The notes: generated by a model not told the origin, from the letters alone. Shown: positions 36,872 through 46,973, counted from the stretch's first letter. The stretch: DNA of 64,000 nt from Chloroherpetonaceae bacterium (GCA_025056565.1 JANWWA010000013.1:1-64000); one strand, 5' to 3'. Program-made: numbers and translations.

Positions 36872-37387
36872 GTGATGAAGGCTTACATCCGATTCGTTAG
36901 CGCAATCAATGACGCAATTGGCAAAGCCGCAGCACTTCTCAACCTTGCTATCGTGGCACTGGTCTCCATTGATGTAGTGGTGCGGTATTTCTTCAAGCAA
37001 ACCAGTGCCTTTTTCTATGAAATGGAGTGGCATCTTTTCTCCTTGCTTTTTCTTCTCTCGGCAGGTTGGACGCTGCGCCACGATCGACATGTGCGGGTTG
37101 ATATTTTCTACGCAAAACTTTCAGACCAGCGAAAGGCACTTGTTAATCTTCTTGGCACACTCATTTTCCTTTTGCCTTTCTGCATCGTGATTATTGCGAC
37201 TGGCGTGCCCTACACCCTCAATGCCTTCGTCTCGAATGAAGCGTCTCCTGACTCAGGGGGCCTGCCATTTCGCTGGATTATTAAATCGTCTATCGTCGTT
37301 GGAACGGGTTTGCTTTTATTGCAAGGCATTGGGCTGCTCTTGGAAAGCCTCTCTATGCTGAGACAAACAAAGGAGAATTCTAACTAA
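36872..37387 (+). CDS. dctQ: TRAP transporter small membrane subunit
   Basis: This is a 171-residue four-helix membrane protein, the small subunit that joins receptor and permease. The DctQ signature is visible in LLNLAIVALVSIDVVVRYFF, the YEMEWHLFSLLFLLSAGWTL helix and the RHVRVDIFYAKLSDQRKALV loop. It lies 48 bp after dctP, and its stop codon shares one base with the dctM start, so dctQ and dctM are translationally coupled. Confidence 0.93.
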   Translation: MMKAYIRFVSAINDAIGKAAALLNLAIVALVSIDVVVRYFFKQTSAFFYEMEWHLFSLLFLLSAGWTLRHDRHVRVDIFYAKLSDQRKALVNLLGTLIFLLPFCIVIIATGVPYTLNAFVSNEASPDSGGLPFRWIIKSSIVVGTGLLLLQGIGLLLESLSMLRQTKENSN

Positions 37388-38718
37388 TGTCAAGCGAGCT
37401 ACTCACACTGCTACTGTTTCTCCTGCTTTTTGCGGGTCTGCTTTTGGGTTTTCCTGTTGCTTTTACGCTGGGCGGGCTATCGGTGATATTCGGGCTGTTT
37501 GCATTTGGCTTTGACTTTTTCAACCTCCTGCCGCTGCGGATTTACGGGATTATGAACAACTATGTGCTCATTGCCGTGCCACTTTTCGTCTTTATGGGCA
37601 GTATGCTGGAAAAATCTGGCATTGCAGAGCGACTGCTCGACACGATGGCGCTTATAATGGGTCGACTACGCGGCGGCTTGGCGCTGTCGGTGGTGATTGT
37701 TGGCGCAATGTTGGGCGCAACCACAGGGGTTGTCGGCGCAACGGTTACGACAATGGGGCTACTTAGTCTGCCAACCATGCTCAGGCGAGGATTCAGCAAG
37801 AGCTTGGCTACTGGCACAATTGCTGCAGCTGGCACACTGGGACAGTTGGTGCCACCCAGCGTGGTCATGGTCTTGCTTGGGAGCGTGATGAATGTCTCTG
37901 TTGGCGACCTTTTTGCAGCTGCCTTGATTCCAAGCGGGTTGCTGGTCGGCGGGTATCTGCTGTACATTATCTTTCTTGCCTATCTCAGGCCCCAAGAAGC
38001 ACCCTCGGTTGATGCCGCAGAACTTAAAGAGTTTTGGAGTGAGGGTATTGTGCGGCGCATTGTGCGTGCGCTTGTGCTGCCTTTTCTTTTGGTATTAGCG
38101 GTGCTTGGCTCAATCTATGCAGGGATTGCGACCCCGACTGAAGCAGCAGCCGTTGGCGCAGCCGTCTCTATGGTGCTTACCGCAATTGAAGGCAAACTCA
38201 ATTGGCAAGTCGTGTTGGAAACTTGCAAGCAGACCACTTTTTTGACCTCAATGGTCTTCATCATCTTGGTCGGTGCCACTGCATTTGGGCTTGTGTTTCG
38301 CGGCATCGGAGGTGATTCAGTGATGGTCAGCCTCATTGAAAGGTCAAACCTTAGCCCAATGCTCTTCCTTGCCCTTGTGTTAGCGGGAATCTTTCTGGCT
38401 GGCTGCTTCATTGACTTTATTGAAATCATCTTCATTTTCGTGCCTGTCATCACACCGCTGCTGGTCAAGTATGAAATGAACCTTGTTTGGGTTGCCATTC
38501 TCATCACGGTGATGCTGCAGACATCGTTCCTGACACCCCCGTTTGGCTTTACGCTCTTCTACCTTAAAGGCGTAGCGCCAGCCAGTGTGCAAACTGCCGA
38601 TATCTATCGCGGCGTTGTGCCTTTCATCATTATTCAAATCATCGTAGTCGCTGTGATTCTTGCTGTGCCAGAGCTGGGCTCATTTGTGCCCAAATCTACG
38701 CGGGCTGCTCTGCCTTGA
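37387..38718 (+). CDS. dctM: TRAP transporter large permease
   Basis: This is a 443-residue permease of about 12 helices that moves the substrate with Na+ or H+. The DctM landmarks are LLLFAGLLLGFPVAFTLGGL, FMGSMLEKSGIAERLLDTM, TTMGLLSLPTMLRRGFSKSL, GTLGQLVPPSVVMVLLGSVM and ATPTEAAAVGA. It ends the dctPQM operon. Its stop is only 3 bp from the stop of the convergent rnc gene, and no hairpin terminator is seen between them. Confidence 0.94.
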   Translation: MSSELLTLLLFLLLFAGLLLGFPVAFTLGGLSVIFGLFAFGFDFFNLLPLRIYGIMNNYVLIAVPLFVFMGSMLEKSGIAERLLDTMALIMGRLRGGLALSVVIVGAMLGATTGVVGATVTTMGLLSLPTMLRRGFSKSLATGTIAAAGTLGQLVPPSVVMVLLGSVMNVSVGDLFAAALIPSGLLVGGYLLYIIFLAYLRPQEAPSVDAAELKEFWSEGIVRRIVRALVLPFLLVLAVLGSIYAGIATPTEAAAVGAAVSMVLTAIEGKLNWQVVLETCKQTTFLTSMVFIILVGATAFGLVFRGIGGDSVMVSLIERSNLSPMLFLALVLAGIFLAGCFIDFIEIIFIFVPVITPLLVKYEMNLVWVAILITVMLQTSFLTPPFGFTLFYLKGVAPASVQTADIYRGVVPFIIIQIIVVAVILAVPELGSFVPKSTRAALP

Positions 38719-38721
38719 TAC

Positions 38722-39534
38722 CTACCGCTCCAGAGAAACTGAGTGGGTTTCTGCTTGCAAATTGAGCTTACAGGCTGCCTCCTTTGCTGCACGCTGTTCT
38801 GCTTCTTTCTTGCTTTTACCTGTGCCTTGTCCCAAAATCTCCTCACCGAGTTTAACTGCTACGGTGAAAGTCTTGTTGTGTGAAGGACCATCTTCACTCA
38901 TCACGACATAGACTGGCAACGGCAGCCGCTGTGCTTGCGCATACTCCAAAAGCACGCTTTTGTAGTTCTGCTCTTTGCGAAGCAGTTCGTCAAAGTTGGT
39001 TTTGTCAAGAATGTGAGTGCGCAAGAAGGCTTGTGCCCGCTCATAGCCTCCGTCAAGGTATATTGCTCCAATCAGGGCTTCAAAGGCATCGGATAGTGCC
39101 GTGTCGCTCTCCCGAACCTTCATCATTTCAGCCGATTCGCTGATAATTAGCAGAGCACCTAAAGAGAGGGCACGCGCATAGCTTGCCAGCGTTTTGGCAT
39201 TTACGACCAGCGAGCGCAGCTTGGTGAGCTTCCCCTCGTCGAGGTCTGGGTAAGCATTGTAGAGGTATTCTGCTGCCACTAAATCGAGCACCGCATCACC
39301 CAAAAACTCCAGCCGCTCATTAGACACAAAGGTTGTGCGGTCTGAAAAGTCAATTGCGGAGCGGTGTGTCAGTGCTACCTTAAACAAATTGAGATTTTTA
39401 ATCGGATACTGCGTGAGGGCTTCAAGGCGAGGGCGCAGTGCAGCTAATTCTGGGTCATCGGTTGGAGTGGAAGCAGCGGGTGGAGCAGGTGGCTTATGCG
39501 CAAAAAGCTTTTCGAGAAATTTCCATCGCCACAT
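38722..39534 (-). CDS. rnc: Ribonuclease III
   Basis: RNase III cuts double-stranded RNA in rRNA and mRNA processing. The 270-residue protein has a Pro/Ala-rich N-terminal extension, then the catalytic domain with ALTHRSA, the signature NERLEFLGDAVLDLVAAEYL and the second acidic motif DTALSDAFEALIGAIYLDGG. It ends in a dsRBD (KSVLLEYAQAQRLPLPVYVV ... LGQGTGKSKKEAEQRAAKEA). It is the last gene of the fatty-acid operon, 98 bp after fabF. Confidence 0.96.
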   Translation of the reverse strand: MWRWKFLEKLFAHKPPAPPAASTPTDDPELAALRPRLEALTQYPIKNLNLFKVALTHRSAIDFSDRTTFVSNERLEFLGDAVLDLVAAEYLYNAYPDLDEGKLTKLRSLVVNAKTLASYARALSLGALLIISESAEMMKVRESDTALSDAFEALIGAIYLDGGYERAQAFLRTHILDKTNFDELLRKEQNYKSVLLEYAQAQRLPLPVYVVMSEDGPSHNKTFTVAVKLGEEILGQGTGKSKKEAEQRAAKEAACKLNLQAETHSVSLER

Positions 39535-39632
39535 CGTGCACCAGAGCGGTTTTTTGGTTCACATCAATTTTCTCTCCTTTGCTGACAAAAGGCGGCGTGT
39601 AAGCCAAACTGATAGAAAACTGCAGGAAAATA

Positions 39633-40886
39633 CTACTTTCCTGTGAATTTCTTAAAGATGACCGTGCAGTTATGACCACCGAATCCAAAGCCGTTGTTGA
39701 GCACGTAGTTAATCTCACGTGGTTTCGGTTTGTTTGGCGTTACATCGACATCGACAGCTGGGTCTAAGTTGAAAATATTGATGGTAGGTGGCACGCACTG
39801 GTGCTGCAGTGCCAAGATGCATGCCACTGACTCTACGGCGCCAGCTGCACCCAAGAGATGGCCAATCATTGATTTGGTAGAGCTAATGCTCACACCACGG
39901 ATATCCTCGCCGAAGAGTTTTTTTATAGCTAAAAGTTCAGCTACATCACCCAGTGGCGTGGAAGTGCCGTGCGTGTTGATGTATTCAATCTGCGCTGGTT
40001 GGATACCCGCATCTTCCAGTGCACGCTGCATTGAGAGCATTGCGCCTGTGCCCTCAGGATGTGGTGCGGTAAGATGATACGCATCGGCACTCATTCCAAC
40101 ACCTGCCAGCTCGGCGTAGATGTGTGCTCCACGCTTCTCTGCCAGCTCCCAAGCCTCCAAGACTAATGCCGCTGCCCCCTCACCCATTACAAATCCATCA
40201 CGATCTCGGTCATATGGACGCGACGCATGTTCAGGGTCGTCGTTGCGGGTCGAGAGTGCTCGTGCTGCGTTAAAGCCTGCAACAGCTAATGGTGTGATGA
40301 CGGCTTCAGCACCACCACAAATCATCATATCCGCATAGCCCATTTGAATGAGCATATAGGCATCTATGATGGCATTGAGCGAGGTTGCGCATGCCGAGAC
40401 CGTCGCATAGTTTGGGCCTTGTAGCTTATGCCGAATGGAGATATGCCCTGCCGCAATGTCGGGAATCATCATCGGGATGAAGAATGGACTAATGCGGCTG
40501 GCCCCCCCTTGAAGAAAGGTGCGAAACTGCTGGTCGTAGGTAATCATACCGCCGATACCAGTGCCGAATACTACCCCTACGCGTGTGCGGTCAATGTTTA
40601 AGCTCTCGAATCGGATGTCAGCCAGCGCCATCTCTGCTGCAGAGACCCCCATTTGGCAATAGCGATCCATTCTTAGCACGGTCTTGCGGTCAAGGTATGT
40701 GTGTGGGTCAAAACCCTTGACTTCGCAAGCAAATTTGGTCTCAGTCTGAGACGCATCATACTGCGTGATAGGGCCGGCGCCACTTTTACCAGCCATCATT
40801 GCGTCCCAGAATTCCTGCAGGCCGATTCCAATAGGCGTAATGACACCGATACCCGTAACTGCAATTCGTCGGCGGTTGGGTTTCAT
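39633..40886 (-). CDS. fabF: Beta-ketoacyl-ACP synthase II
   Basis: FabF elongates fatty acids by condensing acyl groups with malonyl-ACP. The 417-residue thiolase-fold protein shows [20 protein letters not shown], the nucleophile Cys in [13 protein letters not shown], the first His in [16 protein letters not shown], and [20 protein letters not shown] with the second His. The [16 protein letters not shown] ending is typical. It is preceded by acpP by about 100 bp. Confidence 0.97.
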   Translation of the reverse strand: MKPNRRRIAVTGIGVITPIGIGLQEFWDAMMAGKSGAGPITQYDASQTETKFACEVKGFDPHTYLDRKTVLRMDRYCQMGVSAAEMALADIRFESLNIDRTRVGVVFGTGIGGMITYDQQFRTFLQGGASRISPFFIPMMIPDIAAGHISIRHKLQGPNYATVSACATSLNAIIDAYMLIQMGYADMMICGGAEAVITPLAVAGFNAARALSTRNDDPEHASRPYDRDRDGFVMGEGAAALVLEAWELAEKRGAHIYAELAGVGMSADAYHLTAPHPEGTGAMLSMQRALEDAGIQPAQIEYINTHGTSTPLGDVAELLAIKKLFGEDIRGVSISSTKSMIGHLLGAAGAVESVACILALQHQCVPPTINIFNLDPAVDVDVTPNKPKPREINYVLNNGFGFGGHNCTVIFKKFTGK

Positions 40887-40987
40887 ACTGAGTTAAAGTT
40901 TAGCCCAACTTTGCACTGAGTGAGAAGATTGCTCTGCCAAAGTTGGGCTGGTATGACGTGAATTTTTTTGATGTGTCAGCCGTTCCG

Positions 40988-41230
40988 CTACTTTTTCTTC
41001 TGCATAATGTAGTCAATCGCATTCTTGACAGTCGAGATATTCTGGGCATCTTCGTCTGGAATCTGAATGCCGAATTGGTTTTCAAACTCCATAACCAGCT
41101 CGACATTATCCAGCGAGTCGGCGCCCAGGTCGTCTGTAAACTTAGCATCGTCTCGAATCTGGTCACGGCTGACGCCCATTTTTGACACGATGATGTTATA
41201 GACTTTCTCTCTTACTTCATCGACGGTCAT
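40988..41230 (-). CDS. acpP: Acyl carrier protein
   Basis: This is an 80-residue acidic carrier of acyl chains. The 4'-phosphopantetheine serine lies in [20 protein letters not shown], followed by [20 protein letters not shown]. The ATG at 41230 is preceded by GGAGG at five bases, which decides it against a long upstream in-frame extension. Confidence 0.97.
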   Translation of the reverse strand: MTVDEVREKVYNIIVSKMGVSRDQIRDDAKFTDDLGADSLDNVELVMEFENQFGIQIPDEDAQNISTVKNAIDYIMQKKK

Positions 41231-41345
41231 TTGTGCCTCCGAAAAAAGGGTTGATTGAGAAAATTGATGAACAGTTTTTGAAAAACGCTCTTTTGTCGCA
41301 AAATAAACGGGGCGAATATACAACTCGACCGCGCCTCTGACAAAC

Positions 41346-42095
41346 TCACATTGCCAGTCCTCCATCGACACGCAGCGTCTCCCCAGTAATGTAACTTGCT
41401 AGTGGGCTGCAGAGAAACAGCACCACATCGGCTACTTCTTTTGCAGACCCTGTGCGCTTCATTGGAATTGCCGCCTCCATGCTTTTGCGCTGCTCTTCAG
41501 AGAGTGCACCTGTCATTTCAGTGTCAATGAATCCGGGCGCTACGGCATTTACCAACACATTACGCGATGCAATTTCCTTAGCGACCGCTTTCGTAAAGCC
41601 GATAATTCCTGCCTTCGATGCAGCATAATTGGCTTGTCCTGCATTGCCCGTTAGCCCCACAACCGATGTGATGCTCACAATGCGCCCACTGCGTTGCGCT
41701 AGCATGGGTCTGAGAGCAGCCTTTGTGTAGTTAAAGACGCTTTTAAGGTTACTTGCAATCACCTCGTCCCATTGTGTCTCGCTCATTCGCATCAGGAGCG
41801 TATCTCGTGTGATACCTGCATTATTGACCAGAATATGCAAGCCGCCTAAGGTTTGCTGGGTTTGCAAGACTGCCTCCTCTGCCGCTTGATAACTTTCTGC
41901 ACTGGCTTGAATTGCAAGGGCTGGGCGCCCCATCTCCATCAGTTCAGCCTTGAGCGATTCGGCTTTATCGACCGACGACTTGTAGGTAAAAGCGATAGCT
42001 GCGCCTGCCTCAGCAAGGCGCAGGCAAATTGCCCTGCCGATACCGCGTGTGCCGCCCGTAACCAGTGCAACTTGCCCGCTTAGTGAAATTTCCAT
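41346..42095 (-). CDS. fabG: 3-oxoacyl-ACP reductase
   Basis: FabG is an NADPH-dependent short-chain dehydrogenase of 249 residues that reduces beta-ketoacyl-ACP. The nucleotide motif is [20 protein letters not shown]; the structural [14 protein letters not shown] and the catalytic [18 protein letters not shown] (Tyr-x3-Lys) are present, with [17 protein letters not shown] and the C-terminal [15 protein letters not shown]. It lies 11 bp after fabD. Confidence 0.97.
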   Translation of the reverse strand: MEISLSGQVALVTGGTRGIGRAICLRLAEAGAAIAFTYKSSVDKAESLKAELMEMGRPALAIQASAESYQAAEEAVLQTQQTLGGLHILVNNAGITRDTLLMRMSETQWDEVIASNLKSVFNYTKAALRPMLAQRSGRIVSITSVVGLTGNAGQANYAASKAGIIGFTKAVAKEIASRNVLVNAVAPGFIDTEMTGALSEEQRKSMEAAIPMKRTGSAKEVADVVLFLCSPLASYITGETLRVDGGLAM

Positions 42096-42106
42096 TGCCC
42101 GAAGTG

Positions 42107-43048
42107 TTATGCCGCTCGCTCCACACCAGAGAGCTCGCAGAGCTTTTCAACATCTTGCAGCGTGTCAATACCATAGACACTCACTGCGGGTTCAATGCGT
42201 TTAATTAGACCTTGCAAGACACGCTGCGGTCCGACCTCAATAAACTCGGTTACGCCGTGTGCAATCATCTCCTTGATTGATTGCTCCCAGAGCACAGAGT
42301 TGGTCAGCTGTCGAATGAGCTTTTCGCGAATTTCGTCAGCATTTGTGGTTAGCGTGGCATCGACATTCATACAAACCGGAATGCGTGCATCACGAATTTC
42401 TACCTCGTTCAGGGCGCGCGCCAATTCCTCTTTGGCTGGCTTCATTAGCGGCGAGTGAAATGCACCTGACACGCTTAGTTCTTTGGCTAATTTCGCACCG
42501 CTGGCTTTGGCAATTTGGATAGCCGCTTTGATCGCTGGCACCTCACCCGAAAGCACAACCTGACCGGGCGAATTAAAATTGGCTGCTTGAATGATACCGT
42601 GTGCCGAGGCTTGTTCTAGCACCGTCAGTAACTTCTTTTCTGGAAGCCCGATGACTGCTGCCATTGTCCCGGGTATGCGTTCCCCTGCTTGTTGCATCAG
42701 TTCACCGCGCTTTGCCACCAAGCGTAGCGCATCTTCAAATGACAGGGCTCCGGCATAGCAAAGTGCCGTGTATTCCCCGAGGCTATGTCCAGCTGTCATT
42801 GCAACATCGTAGCCTTCAAGAAACCGAAAGAGCAGATAGCTGTGGAGAAAGATGGCGGGTTGCGTGTGGCGGGTTTGGCGGAGCAAACTTTCATCGCCAT
42901 CGAACATAATGTCTGTGAGGGAATAGCCGAGTATCTGATTGGCTTCTTCAGCCAGCTCGGCGCACTCTGGATAGCGCTCACAGAGTGACTTTGCCATGCC
43001 CACATACTGTGAGCCTTGTCCTGGAAAAACAAGAGCAGTCATCTTCAT
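42107..43048 (-). CDS. fabD: Malonyl-CoA:ACP transacylase
   Basis: FabD charges ACP with malonate. The 313-residue protein has the N-terminal [18 protein letters not shown], the nucleophile serine in [20 protein letters not shown], and the catalytic His region in [20 protein letters not shown]. Two possible ATGs (43048 and 43042) precede the same fold. An unusually long 270-bp gap separates it from fabH, so it may have its own promoter. Confidence 0.96.
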   Translation of the reverse strand: MKMTALVFPGQGSQYVGMAKSLCERYPECAELAEEANQILGYSLTDIMFDGDESLLRQTRHTQPAIFLHSYLLFRFLEGYDVAMTAGHSLGEYTALCYAGALSFEDALRLVAKRGELMQQAGERIPGTMAAVIGLPEKKLLTVLEQASAHGIIQAANFNSPGQVVLSGEVPAIKAAIQIAKASGAKLAKELSVSGAFHSPLMKPAKEELARALNEVEIRDARIPVCMNVDATLTTNADEIREKLIRQLTNSVLWEQSIKEMIAHGVTEFIEVGPQRVLQGLIKRIEPAVSVYGIDTLQDVEKLCELSGVERAA

Positions 43049-43318
43049 AATTTTATTTGTTTTTAGCTAGCAGCGCAAGAGAGGTTTTGTGTTTGTTTTG
43101 GTTTGAAAAACGCTGCCAGCAGTTAAACAAAATAAAATTCATAGTGCAGTGCTCCTGCGGCGCTAAGGTTAGCGGGCAATTGCCCCACGCCTGGTCATCG
43201 TTGAGCTTCCTAACCATTCGGGACAGTTTCATTCCGTCATCCAAAGAACAGCGGGGATTTTCAAAGAACACTCTGGGAAAAGACTTATAGCAGCAAGTTT
43301 AGCAAATTGTGCGCTAAA
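43049..43318 (-). other. Unexplained 270-bp gap inside the fatty-acid operon
   Basis: Elsewhere the operon is compact, yet 270 bases separate fabH from fabD. Reading frames of 72-77 codons exist on both strands but have no ribosome-binding site or protein-like composition. A 12-bp perfect palindrome GGGCAATTGCCC and a GGTTAG/CTAACC pair are visible on the minus strand in the 43170-43220 region. An internal promoter or an RNA element is possible; nothing specific was recognised. Confidence 0.35.
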
Positions 43319-44308
43319 TCACAACTGCCACCTGACATACACGCCTCCCCAAGTGTAACCCGCACCGTAGCTCACCAAAATGAGGTTCGCACCGTCTCTT
43401 AGCTTTTTCTGCTCGTCCAGCTCCGCAAGGCAGATGGGCAGTGTGCCTGCGGTTGTATTGCCGTATCGGTCAATGTTGACCATGACTTTTTCCATTCCGA
43501 TTCCCATCCGCTCCGCCGTCGCTGTGATGATGCGTAAATTGGCTTGATGCGGCACAAGATAGTCCACGTCCTCGCTACCCAAGCGGTTACGCTGCATCAT
43601 CTCGACGGCAACCTCTGCCATTCCAATTACTGCCGACTTGAAGACCGTTCTGCCATCCTGCACGACGTAGTGCATTTTCTTTGCCACTGTCTCGTGGGTT
43701 GGCGGGTTAAGGCTGCCGCCGCCAGGCATATAGAGGTGATCTTTGCCAGCGGTGCCATCGGCATAAAGCCTCGCATCCAAAATGCCGTAGCCATCTCTGG
43801 CTGGCTCAAGCAACACCCCCCCTGCACCATCGCCAAATAGAACGGCAGTGTTACGGTCGGTGTAATCCACGATTGATGACATTTTATCGCCGCCCAAGAC
43901 CAAGACCTTTTTGTGCATACCCGTTTCAATAAACTGTGCACCCACCACAAGGGCATACAGGAAGCCTGAGCATGCAGCAGAGAGGTCGAACCCCCACGCT
44001 CGTTTTGCGCCAATCATATCCTGTACAAGGCAGGCAGTAGAAGGGAAGAACATATCAGGCGAAATTGTGGCCACTACAATCAAGTCTATTTCGGCTGCAT
44101 CGAGCTGGCGCTTTCTCAAAATCTCCTTTGCGGTTTCGGCGCACATAAAGGCAGTTGCTTTGGTCTTGTCCCTTAGAATGCGCCGCTCACAAATACCCGT
44201 CCGTGTGCGAATCCACTCGTCGCTGGTGTCGAGCATTTTCTCGAAATCGTGGTTTGTGAGCACATCGGGCGGCAAATACTTTGCCGTTGCAGTGATTGCA
44301 GCTTTCAT
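43319..44308 (-). CDS. fabH: Beta-ketoacyl-ACP synthase III
   Basis: FabH starts fatty-acid synthesis by condensing acyl-CoA with malonyl-ACP. The 329-residue protein has [20 protein letters not shown], the Cys nucleophile in [20 protein letters not shown], the His in [20 protein letters not shown] and the Asn in [20 protein letters not shown]. It lies 24 bp after rpmF; plsX, often found between these two genes in other bacteria, is absent. Confidence 0.97.
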   Translation of the reverse strand: MKAAITATAKYLPPDVLTNHDFEKMLDTSDEWIRTRTGICERRILRDKTKATAFMCAETAKEILRKRQLDAAEIDLIVVATISPDMFFPSTACLVQDMIGAKRAWGFDLSAACSGFLYALVVGAQFIETGMHKKVLVLGGDKMSSIVDYTDRNTAVLFGDGAGGVLLEPARDGYGILDARLYADGTAGKDHLYMPGGGSLNPPTHETVAKKMHYVVQDGRTVFKSAVIGMAEVAVEMMQRNRLGSEDVDYLVPHQANLRIITATAERMGIGMEKVMVNIDRYGNTTAGTLPICLAELDEQKKLRDGANLILVSYGAGYTWGGVYVRWQL

Positions 44309-44332
44309 AACCTCTGGCTGCCAGTGTGCGTC

Positions 44333-44530
44333 TTACTGAGCGGCTTGTTCGTTCTTTTTGAAGAGAATGCGCCCGCGATAGTAACCGCAGTTGTAACAAG
44401 CGCGATGCATAATGGTAGTTGCACCGCAGTTTGGGCAAGTTATCATCGTCGCAGGTTTGGTGCGTGCATTAAACTGCGCTCGGCGCTTTGCCGTGCGCGA
44501 GCTTGACATTCTGCGTTTCGGGTTTGGCAT
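44333..44530 (-). CDS. rpmF: 50S ribosomal protein bL32
   Basis: This is a 65-residue large-subunit protein. The N-terminus [20 protein letters not shown] is typical. A zinc-ribbon form is shown by four cysteines in [20 protein letters not shown] (C-x2-C and C-x2-C). It lies between yceD and fabH in the conserved order. Confidence 0.97.
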   Translation of the reverse strand: MPNPKRRMSSSRTAKRRAQFNARTKPATMITCPNCGATTIMHRACYNCGYYRGRILFKKNEQAAQ

Positions 44531-44567
44531 AATTAGGTGGTTTTGCTCATTTCAACTTCAAAAGTTT

Positions 44568-45098
44568 CTACGAGTTAGAGCGTCTTAGCTTCTGACTTAG
44601 CTGGCTTAGTGCGCGCTGCCACTCGGTTTCCTCTGGCTCTGTCTTGGTGGTCGAATCACGAAACCATAGATGCTGGCAAGTTGGCTCGCAGACGTTTTTC
44701 ATTGGCACGGCAAGCACCAGCGTGTCGCGCACATCATCAGTCAGGTCAATCTCAAAATCGTTCTTACCCAGCCAGCGCACTTCATCTTGCTCCAGCTCTT
44801 CTGCTACACGAGTTCCACTTTGGGTGTAGAAAATGCGATACATGCCAGTGATGCGCTTCTCAATCGCTGCAAGGCAACGGTCGCACTCAAACGTCGCAAC
44901 TGTCTCCAGCTCAATTGCCACCGCCATCTCCGACAGCCCCTTTCGGAGCGTAACCCTCACCTCCACAGGGCGCGGAAACATCGTCTCACTTACCGCCACG
45001 CTTTGAAAATCTTTCGCCTGCAAGTGAAATCGATATTGATGCACCCCTTGCGTGAGATGAGACACTTTTATTTTCACCAGCGACTCGCCTTTGTGCAT
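44568..45098 (-). CDS. yceD: YceD/DUF177 family protein
   Basis: This 176-residue protein belongs to the YceD (DUF177) family, long found next to rpmF and linked to 23S rRNA accumulation. The family core is the ATFECDRCLAAIEKRITGMY region (C-D-R-C) with VRWLGKNDFEIDLTDDVRDT and a C-terminal VCEPTCQHLWFRDS pair of cysteines. The start is uncertain: ATG 45098 is used here, but a GTG about seven codons later is possible. It heads the rpmF-fab operon. Confidence 0.85.
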   Translation of the reverse strand: MHKGESLVKIKVSHLTQGVHQYRFHLQAKDFQSVAVSETMFPRPVEVRVTLRKGLSEMAVAIELETVATFECDRCLAAIEKRITGMYRIFYTQSGTRVAEELEQDEVRWLGKNDFEIDLTDDVRDTLVLAVPMKNVCEPTCQHLWFRDSTTKTEPEETEWQRALSQLSQKLRRSNS

Positions 45099-45323
45099 AG
45101 CCTTATGTGCGTGGCTTATCCAACAAAAAGAGCGGCAAATATAAGCGATGAAAGAGAGAAACGAAAATTGCACTCACCTCTGCATCGGCGAAAGCGGTTA
45201 GCACGCAGTAATTATAGAGCGCTTCACACTGGCTAGTCAGCTGAGGCTATCTTTAGCAAGCCTAATTTTTGGTGTATCTTTGAAAAATTTACCTTTTAAT
45301 CTTTTCAAACACAGGCGAAAAAG

Positions 45324-46973
45324 TTGAATCCACAAGACACTCCAAGTTCATCTTTTGATGCGGGCGCAGGGGTTATTAATGTTCGAAAGTATAAACCCGA
45401 ATTAGCAAGCAAGACCGTCAAAGTAGAACTGGAGAGCTTTCCTGACCACATTTTGCCGTCCCAACCCCCTCCGCATCGCTCACTAAACGAAGAAATTGGT
45501 GCAGCCATTGCAGAAATTTTAGCCATCGTCAAGGAGTCTGTTCAAGCGCGCACGGTCGCATTTTGTTGGGCTAACAAAGCAAAAAGGAAATTTGTCATCT
45601 CAGCGGTGCAGACAGACTCGGCAGATTTTACGCAAGAAAAGTCTCTGCCCTTTCGCAGCGATGCCGTCACGCAAGTTTTCATTGCACAAAAAGCGCAGCT
45701 TTACACCGAAATTAGTGCCGCTGATGAGCCAAACCTTATTACCTACTACATTGCCCCCAATGGCATCAAGGCGTTTATGGGCGTGCCGATTTTCTACCGC
45801 GATGAAATTCTTGCCGTGCTTTTTGCGGATAGCCTCGCCAAAGGAGCATTTGGACACGACGATGTGTGGCTGCTGAGTCGATTCGGCAAACTCTGTTCTG
45901 CCTTCATTGAGAAGTATGACCTGAAGTCTCTCTACATTGACACGATGCGTTTCGCCGAGGGTGCACAGGCTTTGATACATCGTCTATACAAAACGCTGGA
46001 GCTTGACGACATTATTCAGCATTTTTGCGACAGCCTTTCTCAAGCGATAGAGTTCGACCATCTAGTGCTGGCACTACTGAACCGGAAGGCAGAATTGGTC
46101 GTGCGAAAGGTTATCAGCAAAGGCGCCTACATTAGCGAAGGTAGCGTGATTGATCTTGAGCGTTCTGCCGTTGGACATGCGGTGATGAAAGGAGAATATG
46201 GTGCGATAGATGACCTTGCTCAGCTTGGGGACACACCCTGCTTTTTTGTTGGCGAAAACAAAAACCCTGCTACTTCGGGCAGTGCTTCAGCACCGCCCAG
46301 CGGCTCTATGCTCATTTTGCCGATTCGCTTGGGCGAGCTCACGGCTGGCGTTCTGACCATTGGGCATGAGCAACCTCGCTTTTTTGACACGGAAAGTTTC
46401 AAGAAGGCGCGCTTCTTCGTAGAGTCGCTAGCATTAGCCTTACACCGTCTTCTACTTGACGACCAGCGCCGCTCCACCATGCCACTTGACGAGGAGACAG
46501 GCACCCTTTCGCTCCGCACCTTTTACGCCCGGCTCAGCGCAGACATCAACCGCTGTTTGCGCCAGCAGCAGGAGCTTGTGTTGATTCTCATTGCATTCGA
46601 TCAGCCCGAAGTGCTCCGACAGCGGCACGGTTCAACTGCGCTTTCAATGATGATGCGTCAGGCAGCACGGCTTATTGCCGCTAACACGCGCAGTTACGAC
46701 CTTGTCGCACGCTTCGGGGAGTTAGGTTTTGCCGTTTGCTTAACTGGCATCTCTGAAATTCATGCACGTGGTTGGGCTGAGAAAATTCGAGAACAGGTTC
46801 TGAACTTTCCGTTTGAGACGGATAACAAATTGCGAACCATTCTTGCCACAGTTAGCATCGGTATTGCTCGTCTGCGCGAAAGCCAACCTGACTTAGAATC
46901 ACTTGTTGAGAATGCAAAGAAAGCCTTAGAGCATGCCCAAGCATCGGGTGGTAATGTCGTGAAAATTTTTTAG
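45324..46973 (+). CDS. GAF-GAF-degenerate GGDEF protein
   Basis: This is a 549-residue cytoplasmic signalling protein with no membrane segment. The start is TTG at 45324; no nearby ATG covers the first domain. Two GAF-like sensor domains cover about residues 55-205 and 215-385. A GGDEF-fold domain follows (about 395-549). In it the catalytic GG[DE]EF is replaced by GELGF (residues 465-469), so diguanylate cyclase activity should be lost. The allosteric I-site RxxD is kept as RSYD five residues upstream, and the later VSIGIARLR strand is intact. It could be a c-di-GMP receptor. It is transcribed alone, divergent from yceD. Confidence 0.85.
   Translation: MNPQDTPSSSFDAGAGVINVRKYKPELASKTVKVELESFPDHILPSQPPPHRSLNEEIGAAIAEILAIVKESVQARTVAFCWANKAKRKFVISAVQTDSADFTQEKSLPFRSDAVTQVFIAQKAQLYTEISAADEPNLITYYIAPNGIKAFMGVPIFYRDEILAVLFADSLAKGAFGHDDVWLLSRFGKLCSAFIEKYDLKSLYIDTMRFAEGAQALIHRLYKTLELDDIIQHFCDSLSQAIEFDHLVLALLNRKAELVVRKVISKGAYISEGSVIDLERSAVGHAVMKGEYGAIDDLAQLGDTPCFFVGENKNPATSGSASAPPSGSMLILPIRLGELTAGVLTIGHEQPRFFDTESFKKARFFVESLALALHRLLLDDQRRSTMPLDEETGTLSLRTFYARLSADINRCLRQQQELVLILIAFDQPEVLRQRHGSTALSMMMRQAARLIAANTRSYDLVARFGELGFAVCLTGISEIHARGWAEKIREQVLNFPFETDNKLRTILATVSIGIARLRESQPDLESLVENAKKALEHAQASGGNVVKIF

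Noticed and set aside
43053-43290. Frames of 72 and 77 codons on both strands between fabH and fabD
   Set aside because: Composition is not protein-like and neither has a ribosome-binding site.
45324-46973. Active diguanylate cyclase
   Set aside because: The catalytic GG(D/E)EF signature is replaced by GELGF, so catalysis is not expected.
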